DNA of 64,000 nt from Orychophragmus violaceus (lineage: Eukaryota > Streptophyta > Magnoliopsida > Brassicales > Brassicaceae). Location of the stretch: NCBI GenBank assembly GCA_030180135.1, contig CM058229.1, positions 38,901,522-38,965,521 of the forward strand, given 5' to 3'. This document shows positions 32,635-43,735 of this stretch, one piece after another (the first letter of the stretch is position 1; each line of letters starts with the position of its first letter). The translations under genes were made by a program, and so were the position numbers. Under the pieces are notes generated by a model. The model searched no databases and was not told the DNA's origin. It was given only the letters and a program-made list of their open reading frames with translations.

Positions 32635-33976
32635 ATCTGCTGAAGCGTCAAGCTATTGACCTTAAACAAGCGCTGAGTGGGAGGCAACCCACTGTTTTTG
32701 TTTTTGCATTTTGATTTAAGTGTTTTTGTAGGATTTTACGCTTGTTTTTGGTTTTGGTGAGTTTTTGTTTGCAGGTCTCGGATTAAATCGCAGTGCGTCG
32801 ATCGACACACCATTGTGTCGATCGTCACAACACGACAGAAATCGCATTGCAGCGATCGTTGCGGTCCTGAGTAACGATCGACCCACAACGAAAAATCGCA
32901 CAGTAACGGTCGATGCACTTAGTGCAACGATCGATGCCTGATTGCGACAGAGGTAAAACCCGAGAGAACTTAACCATTCCATTAACAAATTTTTATTTTC
33001 TTTTGCCAATCCTTCACTTGACACTACTGGGGACAGTGTGTCTTAAGTGTGGGGGAGGTTCTACTAACTTCTTTCTTTTGTTTTCTTAGAGTCATTTAAA
33101 ATTTTCAAAATTTGTTTTATTGAGTCAAAATTTGTTTAAGTAAGAAACAATGATTTTTTTGAGAAGATTAGTAGCATTTGCAGGAACTTAAGTAACCATT
33201 GGGACGAAGCTGCAGATTATCTCTGACTATTAGAAAACCCAGACATGGATCAACCTACTTAGGACACCCACATCACTTCAGGTATCAGAGGATCCTTTAC
33301 TGACTTCACCCTAATACTGACTTAGATTTCTCACCTAAGGGCTTGGTATACTTTGTGTCGGATTCCCTTGTTAGTTCTGACACAGCCTGTAAACCTGTCC
33401 TATTTAGTTCCCTTCTCCCCTTCCATAAAAAAAAAAGAGATAATAAACTGAGGATGAGTTAGTAACTCCGAAGTGGTCATGGGAATGGTAGCTAAAACTC
33501 TCATATCCTGTGCATCCATGGAATGTGTCCAAAGTACACCCCTTAACGGGAAGAGCACTGATAAAAAAAAAAATGATACCCAATGGGAAAAATCAGAATG
33601 CTAAGGAAGGGAAAAGAGAAGAAAGGGACTAGAGAAAGATAGTATGGTGGTCTAGAGCTGATAAGGTAAGAATCCATGTGCCTTTGATAGATACTCCTTA
33701 GGTGAGACCGCACTTAAATACTTGCAGAAGTCAGTAGGGAGAATTTGAATGCTTGAATGTGATTGTAGAGTTTACTTAGGACAGTTGCTAAGTGTGGGGG
33801 AAGTATATGTTGGTCTTGATGTCTGCAGGTTGATTCTTTCATGTGGTTTACTAAGGGGAATCTGAGTGTTACTACTTCTAGGATGAAAAGAGTTTCTGAA
33901 GAGTTTTAAAACCTCTTCACTGCATTTTAGTTCTCTGTTTTGCTTGAGGGCAAGCAAAGGCTAAGTGTGGGGGAGT
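32635..33976 (+). other. Athila-B 3' non-coding region with three purine tracts
   Basis: After the stop come the stem-loop (32676-32693), CGATCG pairs (32799/32819, 32853/32875, 32907/32928), the purine tracts AAGTGTGGGGGAGG (33045-33058) and AAGTGTGGGGGAAG (33790-33803), and finally AAGTGTGGGGGAGT (33963-33976) directly next to the 3' LTR, which is the functional polypurine tract. No envelope-like ORF exists. Confidence 0.85.
32676..32693 (+). other. Post-stop stem-loop (Athila-B)
   Basis: AGTGGG-AGGCAA-CCCACT, 42 bases after the polyprotein stop and again preceded by aaacaagcgctg. It is identical to the A and C copies. Confidence 0.75.
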
Positions 33977-35173
33977 TGATATATCATGGTTTTTACCGGT
34001 TTTATGCCATGATATAGTTGTGTTTTTAGTGTCTTTTGTGTATTTTAGAGTCTTTTACAGGTTTAATCAGGTTTGGAGCTAATGTGGAGATTTTGGAGTA
34101 TTTTGGGAGTTTTGGAGCATTTTGGCCGATAGTTTAAACTCACTGCCCCATTTGATGATCATGCATCGATCGACACACCTTTGGTGTCGATCGACACACT
34201 AGCGAGATGGGCCGAAATACGGCGGTTTATAATGTTATGAAGATTTGCAGAAAAGCCCAGAAAAGTTCCAGTATTTACACAGAAGCTCCAGCCGAGATTA
34301 TGCCTATATATTTAGAGTTTTGGCTTTTATTTTAGATACGCTTTCATACTTAGAGCTAAGATATTTTTAGAGCTTTTGGGGCTGATCTAATCCTGTACTT
34401 CATCTATTTTGGAGAAGATTTCGAACCCCTTTATCTACTTAAATTCTTATATGCAATCTATATATTCTATGATTTCTATTTCATTAATCATGTCTGAGTA
34501 GATTCATAGTTAGGTTTAGGGTTTCTCATTAAGGATTTCATGGCTTGCTAGACTTGTTTAATTCAGTTAAGGATTCACATGATTAGAATGTTCTTCAAAC
34601 TAAATTGTGCTTAATGCTAGTTCTAACCTGATCAATTAGAATCTTGATCTTAGGTTGCTAAATATGACACGAGAGTGTGGTTTAGAATCTGAACTATTTA
34701 GGTTGAACAATTAAATTATTCGCAAAGAGATTTGGCTTAGTTTAATTGTGAACATATCGAACTTGAATTTAATGCTGGTTTAATCTGTTAGTAATTGCAA
34801 AGAGATTTGGATTACTGCACTTAGACTTAGAGGATTTTCGCAAAGAGATTTGGTTAATTCTAATTCCGTGATTCGAGTTCTAGAACTGAGTTTAATTTGA
34901 TCCTGACTGATTAACTTGTCTGCTTGTCTGATTTCCTGAGAATTCCCTAGACTTAGCGCTTTTAGTTTATTGCTTTCACAACAAATTCCTGCTACTGATT
35001 TACTTTCTCGCCTTGCTATTTACTTTACAACAATTTGCTTTCTTCCTAGTATTAATCTCTTCCGTTCTGAATCTATTGAATACCAGAGTCCATGTGGATT
35101 CGATAACCCTATATACTACATTGACATTGTTGTGCACTTGCAGTTAGTATAAGGATTAAAACCTGACCTATCA
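33977..35173 (+). repeat. Athila-B 3' LTR
   Basis: 1197 bp, with only a handful of differences from the 5' LTR, for instance one-base indels near its start. Its CGATCG pair is conserved. The near identity dates B as younger than A. Confidence 0.94.
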
Positions 35174-35341
35174 CAAGTGTGGGGGAAGTATATGTTGGTC
35201 TTGATGTCTGCAGGTTCATTTTCATGTGGCTTACTAAGGCGAATCTGAGTGTGGTGCTTCTACAATGAAACGAGTTTCTGAAGTTTTCAAACTTCTTTTC
35301 CTGATCTTGGTTTTCTGTTTGCTTGAGGGAAAGCAAAAGCT

Positions 35342-35355
35342 AAGTGTGGGGGAGT
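35342..35355 (+). promoter_or_regulatory. Athila-A polypurine tract
   Basis: AAGTGTGGGGGAGT abuts the TGATAT start of the 3' LTR and would prime plus-strand synthesis. Confidence 0.85.
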
Positions 35356-36487
35356 TGATATATCATGGTTTTTAGGACTTTTGACCATTGTATATGTCTT
35401 TGTTATCGAGTCTTTCTATGTGTTTTGGAGTCTTTTCAGGTGTTTTACAGGTTTAAGGACATTTGGAGTCTAATTGGACGTTTTGGTAGCATTTGGGTCA
35501 ATCTATTTAGAGATCTCACAGAGTTCACTGGCTGCGTTTTCGCGTCGACGCAGTATGTACATGGTCGACGCAGGGTGATTCCAGGGTTCTGCGCACAAAA
35601 ATTTTGAAATTACAGTTTTTGCCCAGAAACTTCCCAGATTTGCAAAAAGACCCAAAAACGTGTTTAGACTTATATATTAGGGGTTTAAGCCATTGTTTAG
35701 GCTACGCTTTACTTACACATTCTTTTATTCAGAGAGAGAGAGAGAGATTTGGAACTCATATTCCTTGTTTCTGTTTTATGATATTTGGTTTTCTATTCAT
35801 CATGTCTTTTGTTTCATCTGCCATGTCTGAGTAGTTTACCAGTTAGGTTTAGGGATTCTCACAGGGGATTTCATGAAATTATAGGTTGATCAATCTGTAG
35901 GGATTCATATCTATTAGTTCTTCATCTAGGGTTGTTCTTAATGCTTGATCTGAATTAGCTACCCAGATTTATGATGTTAGGTTGATTTCTGCAACGACAG
36001 TTGATTAATTAACTAGATAGAACCTAGATGAGCAATTTGACTATTCGCAAAGAAATTTGGCTTAGGAGAATTGTGAACGAAAGAACCTGAGATTAATGCT
36101 TGTTTAGAACTCTAGGATTCACAACGAAAGTTGGCTTGCTAGGTTGTTAGACATAGATAATATTCGCAACGAAAGTTGGTCTGTTATAATTATGTGATTC
36201 TAGTTCTAGAACAGTTCTTAATTAGATCCCAATTGATTGATTAACCTATGTTCCTGATTTCCTGAGAACTCCCTTGACCTGACGTTTTGCCTGATTGCTT
36301 ACAAACCACTTGATTTACTTTTCTGTTCTGATTTACTGCTTTCACTACTGTTTCACCTAGTTTAATTCGACTCTCTACAATCTATCGCAAGAATCTTGAG
36401 TCTCTATGGATTCGATACCCTATATACTAATTGTTCACATCTGTGCACTTGCAGTGTAGATCTAGGGATTAAAACCTGATCGTATCA
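35356..36487 (+). repeat. Athila-A 3' LTR
   Basis: 1132 bp, partner of 19433-20558. It has the 27-bp segment missing from the 5' LTR, but a shorter CGATCG-type cluster (gcgtcgacgcag ... ggtcgacgcag) that is partly deleted. Confidence 0.93.
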
Positions 36488-38561
36488 GTTTTCCACTTCT
36501 CTTCGCAGACGATAACCTCTTCTTTTGTAAAGCAGAGCAATCTCAATGCGAAGAACTTATGAGAATCATTGATGTTTACGGTCAAGCCTCGGGACAACAA
36601 CTGAATAAAGCTAAATCTTCAGTTATGTTTGGTCCCAAGGTCGTAACGTCCATAAAAACCGATCTGAAAAGGTCGCTCGCGATTCACAAGGAAGGTGGCA
36701 TGGGATTGTATTTAGGAATGCCAGAGAAGATTTGCGGATCTAAGAAACAAGTCTTCTCCTTTGTGCAAGAAAGACTTAATGGTAGAATCAACTCGTGATC
36801 TGGAAGACTTCTATCGAAAGGCGGAAAGGAGCTCCAGATCAAATCGGTTTCATAAGCAGTGCCTACGTATGTGATGTCTTGTTTCCTACTACCCATGGAA
36901 GTCATCAAAAAGCTATCAAGTGCCGTTGCTCAATTCTGGTGGAGCTCGAGAGCTGAGAATAAAGGACTCCATTGGGTTTCCTGGGATGAGATATGTGTTC
37001 CCCTAGAAGAGGGTGGGCTAGGATTTCGTGACTTTAGGGATTTTAACTTGGCCCTCCTAGCAAAACAGTTGTGGAGGTTGCTAATTTACCCCGACTTGCT
37101 CCTAGCCAGAGTACTAAAAGGGAGATACTACCGCCAATCGAACCTAATGATTGTTGAGAAATCTAGTAACCCATCCTTTGGGTGGAGGAGTATTATGGCT
37201 GCAAAAGCTATTATTGACAAAGGTCTGAGAACAAATATCGGAAATGATGCTGATACGAAGGTGTGAGAAGAACCATGGATACCCTCTGAGCCAGCGCGAT
37301 CCGCGTGTGCGAAGGAACTGATCTGTGACCAAGACTTACGCGTCCATCATTTAATAGAATTCACCACGAAAGCATGGAATATGGATTTAATACGACAGAT
37401 CTTTACTGAGGAAGATGCAAATCTCATAAGCGAACTCCGACCCAGCAGGATGAATAGAAAAGACAGCTACTCTTGGTACTGTTCTAGGACCGGATATTAT
37501 ACGGTTCGTGAAGGGTATAAGATAGCACACGCTATGAAATTAGATGAATCGCAAATGCATATCACTGAACCTAGAATTATTGCGCTAAGAAGGCAAGTAT
37601 GGAAAGTCATAGCTCTAAGAAATATGAAGCACTTCCTCTGGCAGGCCTTTTCTAGTCATGTTGCAGCTGAAAGTAGACTGGTTGATAAACAATGTGGGCT
37701 CGATAGATCCTATAAAAAATGTGGGGCAGATGTAGAATCTATAAACCACATCTTGTTTGAGTGCCCTCCAGCCATCCAATGCTGGGCTCTATCCAAAGTG
37801 CCGACGAATCCGGGGCTCTTCCCGCATACTTCTCTCTTTTATAACATTAACTTCTTACTGTGGAGAGCAAAGGAACAAGGTTCCCAACCACAGGACTTAT
37901 AGATCTTCCCATGGATAGCATGGTACATCTGGAAAGCGAGGAACGCTAAGGTATTCCAAGGGAAAGACTCTTCTCTGAAGGACACAATGGAACTTGCATC
38001 GGTAGAGGCATACTTCTGGATGGCAGCGCAGATGAACGAGGAAGCTATTGAAGACCCTCCGAAGATAAGGACAGAGGAAACAACACCGAAGCCGACCCAA
38101 CCGTGGAGCTGCTATACCGACGCATCCTGGAGGAGGAGAAGACGATGTATGGCATGGGCTTCGTACTGTACAACGATGGTAATATCGTGATGCAAGGACT
38201 GAAAGGATGCTTGGCTATCTACTCGGCTCTCCAAGCAGAATTCATGGGACTTTTATGGGCGATGGAAGCTTTGGTCCAGAAGATTATAACAGAGGTGCAC
38301 TTCTATTCGGATTGTAAGCAGATGGTTCAACTGATCGAGAAACAAGAAACTTGGCATGTGCTAGCATCAGAGTTCGGCGAGCTTGAGTTTTATAAATCTC
38401 ATTTTAGAGCTTTTTCTATCTCTTTCATCCCAGGCTCTAAAAATGTCCGAGCAGACAGCTTGGCAAAAGATGCTCGTGCTCGAGATAACACCTTCACTTT
38501 TGTAACCACGGGGACTGGGGCATTGTTGGCATTAGAAACTATCTCTCCAGCCTTTTCGTAA
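36488..38561 (+). pseudogene. LINE-A ORF2 part 3: RT active site, zf-RVT and RNase H
   Basis: The frame resumes after Athila-A with the palm motif FADDNLFF (FADD at 36502-36513), then the thumb region to GLHWVSWDEICVP and the GLGFRDFRDFNLALLAKQLWR block. A TGA at 37264 and others break it. The zf-RVT zinc domain follows (FLWQAFSSHVAAESRLV to HILFECPPAIQCW). Next is an RNase H domain starting CYTDASW (about 38110), frameshifted near 38130 and continuing with QAEFMGLLWAMEAL, FYSDCKQMVQLI and NVRADSLAKDAR to the stop at 38561. A plant-type RNase H at the end of ORF2 marks an L1 subclade. Confidence 0.9.
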
Positions 38562-38603
38562 TAGAATCTTCATTCGTTGCCAAAAAAAAGTAGCTAATAC
38601 ACA

Positions 38604-39040
38604 TGGTAATTGAAACAACCGTGAATTTGTAATCCAAAAGTAGAAATGATAAGCCTAGTAATTAAAGCTCAAATTAAAAATTGAACCGTATACCTAATGC
38701 TTATAGTGACAGTAACATTAAGGAATTGAGCAAGAAGAACGGCGATTATGAGGAGAAAAGATTTACTAGAACCCTCATACAATGCTTTTAATTTGCCAGC
38801 CATAATTTTCTCAATTTCGAAAAGACAAAAGGCTTATCCTGCCTCAAACTAGAAATCATGTTTTTTGATGATGATTTTTATCTCGTTGATTGTAGAGTAG
38901 CTAAGGAGAAGTGTTGACGATGCAATCTGCTGTTTCTCTCACGCTAAGAGGAAGTAGAGTGTTGTGTGCCAAGCTAGGAGAGTGAGGCGTTTAAGATGCT
39001 TGTTACCCGTGAAGGCATGGAGTTGAGTTAATACATCATG
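38604..39040. other. Unique-looking island between LINE-A and LINE-B
   Basis: About 440 bp of low-copy-looking DNA, the continuation of the locus that LINE-A interrupted. Read on the minus strand it resembles a plant 5' leader (CT-rich, few ATGs) leading into the small ORF at 38803-38669. Confidence 0.4.
38669..38803 (-). CDS. Small ORF, possible first exon of a disrupted gene
   Basis: ATG at 38803 opens MAGKLKALYEGSSKSF, followed by the hydrophobic stretch LLIIAVLLAQFLNVTVTI (a signal-anchor or signal peptide) and a TGA at 38669, 44 codons in all. Near the end there is a plausible splice donor (ATTAG|GTATAC), so the frame may continue in an exon that lies beyond the LINE-A insertion on the left. 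I do not recognise the family. The leader upstream contains a short overlapping upstream ORF. It could equally be chance. Confidence 0.35.
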   Translation of the reverse strand: MAGKLKALYEGSSKSFLLIIAVLLAQFLNVTVTISIRYTVQFLI

Positions 39041-40569
39041 CTAGTGTCGCCGAGACACAAAACCACACTTTCCTGCAATTAGCATCCAAACAGACCAGCT
39101 GAAAGGGAAATCGTAGAACATATGCGAAATTGATTCAGGCTCTAAGTTACACATGATGCACTTTGGATTTGTTTGTAATCCCCATTGGAGAATATGGTCT
39201 TTTGTGGGACATTGATCTAAGAATATCAGCCATGTAAGAAATTTGTGTCCATATAACCTCTGAATCATGGTCTCGGATGAGATTATAAACTTCCCTTGTA
39301 GAATAGGTATTTTTTTTTATATCGTTGGGGGTACCATTCATAGTAATCTAATTCCTCAGTTATGGTCAATGTAGAAATATAAGAGAGTACATTCATCTGA
39401 TGATCAGAGCGAGCTTCAAGAAGAATTTAGTTCCCATTTTCCCTCATTTCTGCGAGTGTAGAGTCGATGGGTATTGGCAGTCTCTGCGAGGAATGATTAC
39501 CCAAATAGCTTCTCAGATCAGCAAGTGGGCGACCAGTTATCCTTCAAGAAGTAAGTAATTTCTCCATTGCCCACTACTTTCCTAATCCAGTTGTAAGCTA
39601 AACTTCTCATCTCGATAAGCTAATTCGCCAACCAAGAATGTTTATGCTTAGTGTTTATTACACAAAATTGGATAATATAACCTTGCAGGACCTCGGTGAT
39701 GAAGCAGCTTGACCAAATTGAATTCTGGCAAAAAATCAACATCCATATCAACTCCAGGGCACAAGCTTTGTTCAACGCAATCAGGTTCCTTAGTCCTAAA
39801 CCCACATTCATTTTTACTCTTACAACAAAATGACCAAGCTACCTTAGCTGAGTTGGTACCCTCTATACTTCCTTTCCAAAGAAATTTACTACACATAGAA
39901 TCGATTTTATTTATTCAGGGTTTTGGCAGTATAAATGAGTTTGACAAAAAGTTTGTGATACCATTTATCACTGAGGTTATTAGTTGCAATCTACCTGCAT
40001 AAGAAAGAGACCTCAATGTCCAAGTATGTAGTTTTCCTTTAATCGATTGCAGCAGTGGGGCACATCGCTCGATTGTGATCTTTTTGGAACATAACAACAC
40101 ACTCAAGTATCTTATAGGTAACCCTCCCTTGATTAGGCCAGTAACTTGTTGTATATCACTGATTTCCTCTTGACTCAATCCTGCAGCAAAGAAGCAAGTT
40201 TTCTGAATACTCACCAATAGACCAGAACGCTCCTCAAACTCTTTCAGCACTTGCATGACATTTTGAAAAGAAGCCAGACTCCCATCAGTGAATATGAGAA
40301 TATCATATGCGAGCAAAGGTGTGTAAGTTTATTTTTTGCACATCTAAAATGGTAGTTGAATTTCCTTCATTTGCTGCTTTGTTTAGGGCCAAAGATAGGC
40401 AGTTCATAGCCATCACAAACAAGTATGGAGAGAGTAGATCTCCTTGATGGAGTCCTCTTCTTCTTTTAAAATAGCAATAGATAGAACCATTAAATCCCAC
40501 TGAGAAAGATGATGAGCACACACAAGCTTGAAGCCACCTAATGAATATTTCTGGAATGTTAAGACTCCT
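39041..40569 (-). pseudogene. LINE-B ORF2 C-terminal part: RT second half and zf-RVT
   Basis: Read right to left: FSVGFNGSIYCYF and RRGLHQGDLLSPYLFVMAMN (reverse-transcriptase fingers/palm), then FTDGSLASFQNVMQVLKEFEERSGLLVSIQKT (the FADD position has decayed to FTDG), then GLPIRYLSVLL and LHTWTLRSLSYAGRLQLI. The zinc domain is KFLTWLIFLDQCPTKDHILQWG with CIMC and ESISHMFYDFPFSWSVW. The stop is at 39041. Frameshifts and stops are frequent. Confidence 0.85.
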
Positions 40570-41738
40570 TGATATACCATGGTTTTTAGGACTTTTAACC
40601 ATGGTATATGTCTTCTTTCAAGTCTTTTAGAGTCCTTTGTAGTCTTTTTATCTATGTTTTCAGGTCTAGACATGTTTGGAGCGGATTTGGAGATTATGGC
40701 GCATTCTGGAGCATTTTGGAGATTTAACCCGAGAGATAGAGTTCACTGCCCATTTCACAGACCTGTGTCGATCGACAAAACATGTGCATCGATCGACACA
40801 AGGTCGACACAGACAATACTCGGCGTTTTATCAAGAGTTTGGAATTTACACTTTTGCCCAAAAGTTTCTCATAATTACAAAGAAGCCCCAGCCGTGATTA
40901 GATCATTATTTTAGGGTTTTTAAGCCATTGTTTAGGCTACGCTTTATTTTACATACAAAGAGTTTTAGGGGCTGATCAGATACTCGACAGAGAGAAGATT
41001 TCGAACCCCTATTTCTTATTCTGTTTTATGATATTCAGTATTCTATTCATCATGTCTTTTGTTATGATTGTCATGTCTGAGTAGTTTACCTGTTAGGTTT
41101 AGGGATTCTCATTAGGGATTTCATGAAATTATAGGTTGATTAATCTGTAGGGATTCATATATGTTAGTTCTTCATCTAGGGTTGTTCTTAATTCTTAATC
41201 TGAAGTAGCTACCCAGATTTATGATGTTAGGTTGATTTCTGCAACGAAAGTTGGTTAATTAACTAGAAAGAAATTAGATGAGCAATTTGACTATTCGTAA
41301 AGAAATTTGGCTTAGGAGAATTGTGAACGAAAGAACCTGAGATTAATGCTTGTTTAGAACTCTAGGATTTGCAACGAAAGTTGGCTTGCTAGGTTGTTAA
41401 ACATAGATAATATTCGCAACGAAAGTTGGGCTGTTATAATTTTGTGATTCTAGTTCTAGAACAGTTCTTAATTAGATCATGATTGATTGATTAGCATGTG
41501 TTCCTGATTTTCTGAGAACTCCCTTGACCTGACGCCTTCGCTTCTTGCTTACAAACCGATCTATTTACTTTTCTGTTGTTTTATTTACAGCTTTCTCTAT
41601 TGCTACCTAGCTTAACCTGACATTCTATAATCTATCGTAAGAATCTAGAGTCTCTGTGGATTCGATACCCTATATACTACTAGTTCACGTCTGTGCACTT
41701 GCAATGTAGATCTAGGGATTAAAACTCTGATCGTATCA
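40570..41738 (+). repeat. Athila-C 5' LTR
   Basis: Begins TGATATACCATGG with a perfect 13-bp terminal hairpin (atataccatggtt / aaccatggtatat). CGATCG pair with cores 40769 and 40790, 21 apart. Ends CGTATCA. Confidence 0.93.
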
Positions 41739-41744
41739 AGTTTT

Positions 41745-41762
41745 TGGCGCCGTTGCCGGGGA
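41745..41762 (+). promoter_or_regulatory. Athila-C primer-binding site (tRNA-Asp)
   Basis: TGGCGCCGTTGCCGGGGA, 6 bases after the LTR end. Confidence 0.93.
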
Positions 41763-41883
41763 CTCTTTTGAGTCTTCGATAGATTTGAACTTAGAGTTTA
41801 GACTAGGTTTTTTGTTTTTGTTTTTTTATTACTGATTTTTCTTTTCTTTTTGCGTTTTAGGTACGACCAGAATCGCCTTGCGT

Positions 41884-41957
41884 CGATCGAAACCACCTCG
41901 GCATCGATCGACACTTGCTCGCAATTAGCATCGATCGACACTACTTTGCATCGATCG
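41884..41957. repeat. CGATCG paired sites in the Athila-C leader
   Basis: Cores start at 41884, 41905, 41932 and 41952 (steps of 21, 27 and 20), with GCAT and ACAC/ACGC arms dominating. Confidence 0.85.
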
Positions 41958-41971
41958 ACGCATCACGTAAG

Positions 41972-42255
41972 ATGATGGGAATGATGGAACGGATCTTGGA
42001 AAATATGCAGAATAACTCATTCTGCAGAGACTATGGTTCTTATTCATTCACCAGAGATTATGAATCTTCATCATATCAGCCTGTTCCTCCTCAAAATACG
42101 CAGTCTGATAAGCTGATAAGTATGATGGAGCAGTTACTGGAAAGACATGAAAAGGAATTGAACTACATCAGTGGCTCTGGATTTCAGGGAAACATTTTTG
42201 GAAATCAGCCAGGTAACAAGTTCTTTAATGGTGGACAGAAGAGTGCTTTCACAAG
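41972..42255 (+). pseudogene. Athila-C gag remnant, first piece
   Basis: ATG 41972 opens MMGMMERILENMQ and proceeds through a Tyr/Ser-rich spacer (YESSSYQPVPPQN) and SMMEQLLERHEKELNYISGS to GGQKSAFTS. The sequence matches only the part of gag downstream of the capsid domain. The capsid itself, about 300 codons in A and D, is absent between the leader and this start. It is cut by Athila-D at acaag and resumes at 48927. Confidence 0.85.
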
Positions 42256-43462
42256 TGATATATCATGGTTTTTACTAGTTTTAGACCATGATATAAGTGT
42301 GTTTTAGTGTCTTTTTGTGTTCTTTTAGAGTCTTTTACAGGTATAATCAGGTTTGGAGCTGAGTTGGAGATATTGGAGTATTTTGGAGATTTTTGGAGTG
42401 TTTGGCCGAGAGATAGAGTTCACTGTCCGAAACAGAGTAATGCGTCGATCGTTGCACACTAGCACCGATCGTTGCACCAGCGAGATGGGCCGAAACTCGG
42501 CGGTTTATGAAGAGTCAAGATATTGCACTCTGATCCAGAAGTTCCTGATATTTACAAAGAAGCCCCTGGCCGAGATTAGACCTATATTATTGAGTTTTTT
42601 GGTGTTTTAATTAGAGACGCTTTTACTTACGCTTTCATAGTTAAGAGCAGAGGATTTTTAGAGCTTTTGGGGCTGATCTGAACCTTTACTTCATCTGTAT
42701 TTGGAGAAGATTTCGAACCCCTTTAATTCTTTATCTTTTATGCAATTTATTCTTCATATGATTATGTTTTCATTATCTATGTCTGAGTAGATTCCTTGTT
42801 AGGTTTAGGGTTTCTCACATAGGATTTCATGACTTGCTAGACTTGTTTAATTCAGTTAAGGATTCATAACTATATCTGTTTTTCAATCTAATTGTGCTTA
42901 AAGCTAGTTCTAACCTGATCAATTAGAATCTAGATCTTAGGTTGCTAAATACGACACGGAAGTGTGGTTTAGGAATCTGAACTATTTAGGTTGAGCAATT
43001 AAACTTCTCGCAAACGAAAGTTTGGTTTAGGATAATTGTGAACATATCAAACTTGGAATTGATGCTAGTTTAATCTATTAGTTCTCGCAAACGAAAGTTT
43101 GGTTTGCTGCACTTAGACTTAGAGAATTATCGCAAAGGAATTTGGTTAATTCTATATCTGTGTTTTGAGTTCTAGAACTGTGCTTAATTAGATCCTTGCT
43201 GAATGAACTGTCTGCTTGTCTGATTTCCTGAGAACGCCCTAGACTTAGCGCTCTTAATAACTTGCTTTCACAACCAACAATCTCTGCTTTCTGTTTACTT
43301 TCTCACATTGCTTTTAATTCAATCACATTGCTTTCTTCCTAGTTTAATTTCCTGTTCTTGAGCTATTGAATACCAGAGTCCCTGTGGATTCGATACCTAT
43401 ATACTACAACCACTGAACTGTGCACTTGCAGTTAGATATAGGATTAAAACCTGACCCTATCA
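42256..43462 (+). repeat. Athila-D 5' LTR
   Basis: 1207 bp, of the same family as the B LTR. Perfect 11-bp terminal hairpin (tatatcatggt / accatgatata). CGATCG pair with cores 42446 and 42466, 20 apart. In the 3' LTR copy the first core has changed to TGATCG. Confidence 0.93.
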
Positions 43463-43468
43463 AGTTTT

Positions 43469-43486
43469 TGGCGCCGTTGCCGGGGA
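43469..43486 (+). promoter_or_regulatory. Athila-D primer-binding site (tRNA-Asp)
   Basis: TGGCGCCGTTGCCGGGGA, 6 bases after the LTR end. Confidence 0.93.
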
Positions 43487-43632
43487 CTCTTAGAGTCTTC
43501 GATAGCATCGAACCTAGGGTTCTACTAGGATTTTTCGTTTTCTTTTCGTTTTCGTTTTTGTTTTATTTATTTTTTTAGTTACTGATTTTGTCTGTTTTTC
43601 TCTCTGTCGCAGGTACCGATTTCGCACTGCGT

Positions 43633-43711
43633 CGATCGTCACAACCTTTGCATCGATCGTCACTAGGCGATTCTGAGATTGAACCGATCGTTGCACTGAT
43701 AGCATCGATCG
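43633..43711. repeat. CGATCG paired sites in the Athila-D leader
   Basis: Cores at 43633 and 43654 (21 apart) and at 43685 and 43706 (21 apart), immediately upstream of the gag ATG at 43736. Confidence 0.88.
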
Positions 43712-43735
43712 TTGCTGGACGATTACAGACAGTTT

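Larger units (their letters stand above)
24649..35173 (+). mobile_element. Athila-B: chimeric Athila-type element with RT and two protease regions
   Basis: LTRs are 1200 and 1197 bp and about 99% alike. The perfect 5-bp target duplication is caagt (24644-24648 and 35174-35178), inside Athila-A. The order is PBS, first gag-protease (cut off), second gag C-terminus-protease, RT-RNase H-integrase, then the non-coding 3' region. The first half matches Athila-D almost base for base. At 28412/28413 it jumps to a second, autonomous-type sequence. The element is the only source of reverse transcriptase among the Athila-type copies here, but its integrase is incomplete. Confidence 0.93.
19433..36487 (+). 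mobile_element. Athila-A: gag-protease-only Athila-type Ty3/gypsy element (hosts Athila-B)
   Basis: LTRs of 1126 and 1132 bp begin TGATATATCATGG and end CGTATCA. The target duplication is gtttc/gtttt (19428-19432 and 36488-36492, one mismatch). The primer-binding site is complementary to tRNA-Asp. Without Athila-B the element is about 6.5 kb: leader, one gag-protease frame with four stops, and a long non-coding 3' region. No RT, integrase or envelope is present and no scar of their loss is visible, so it is a non-autonomous form. Confidence 0.92.
9735..38587 (+). mobile_element. LINE-A: L1-type retrotransposon split by two LTR-element insertions
   Basis: A 16-bp target duplication (aagtagctaatacaca) and a short poly(A) tail at 38582-38589 delimit the element. 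Removing copia-1 and Athila-A leaves about 6.65 kb, normal for a full-length plant L1. It has a 5' leader, ORF1 (DUF4283-type nucleic-acid-binding protein with CCHC knuckle) and ORF2 (AP endonuclease, reverse transcriptase, zf-RVT, RNase H). All ORFs carry stops or frameshifts, so the element is dead. It served as the landing site for both LTR elements. Confidence 0.92.
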
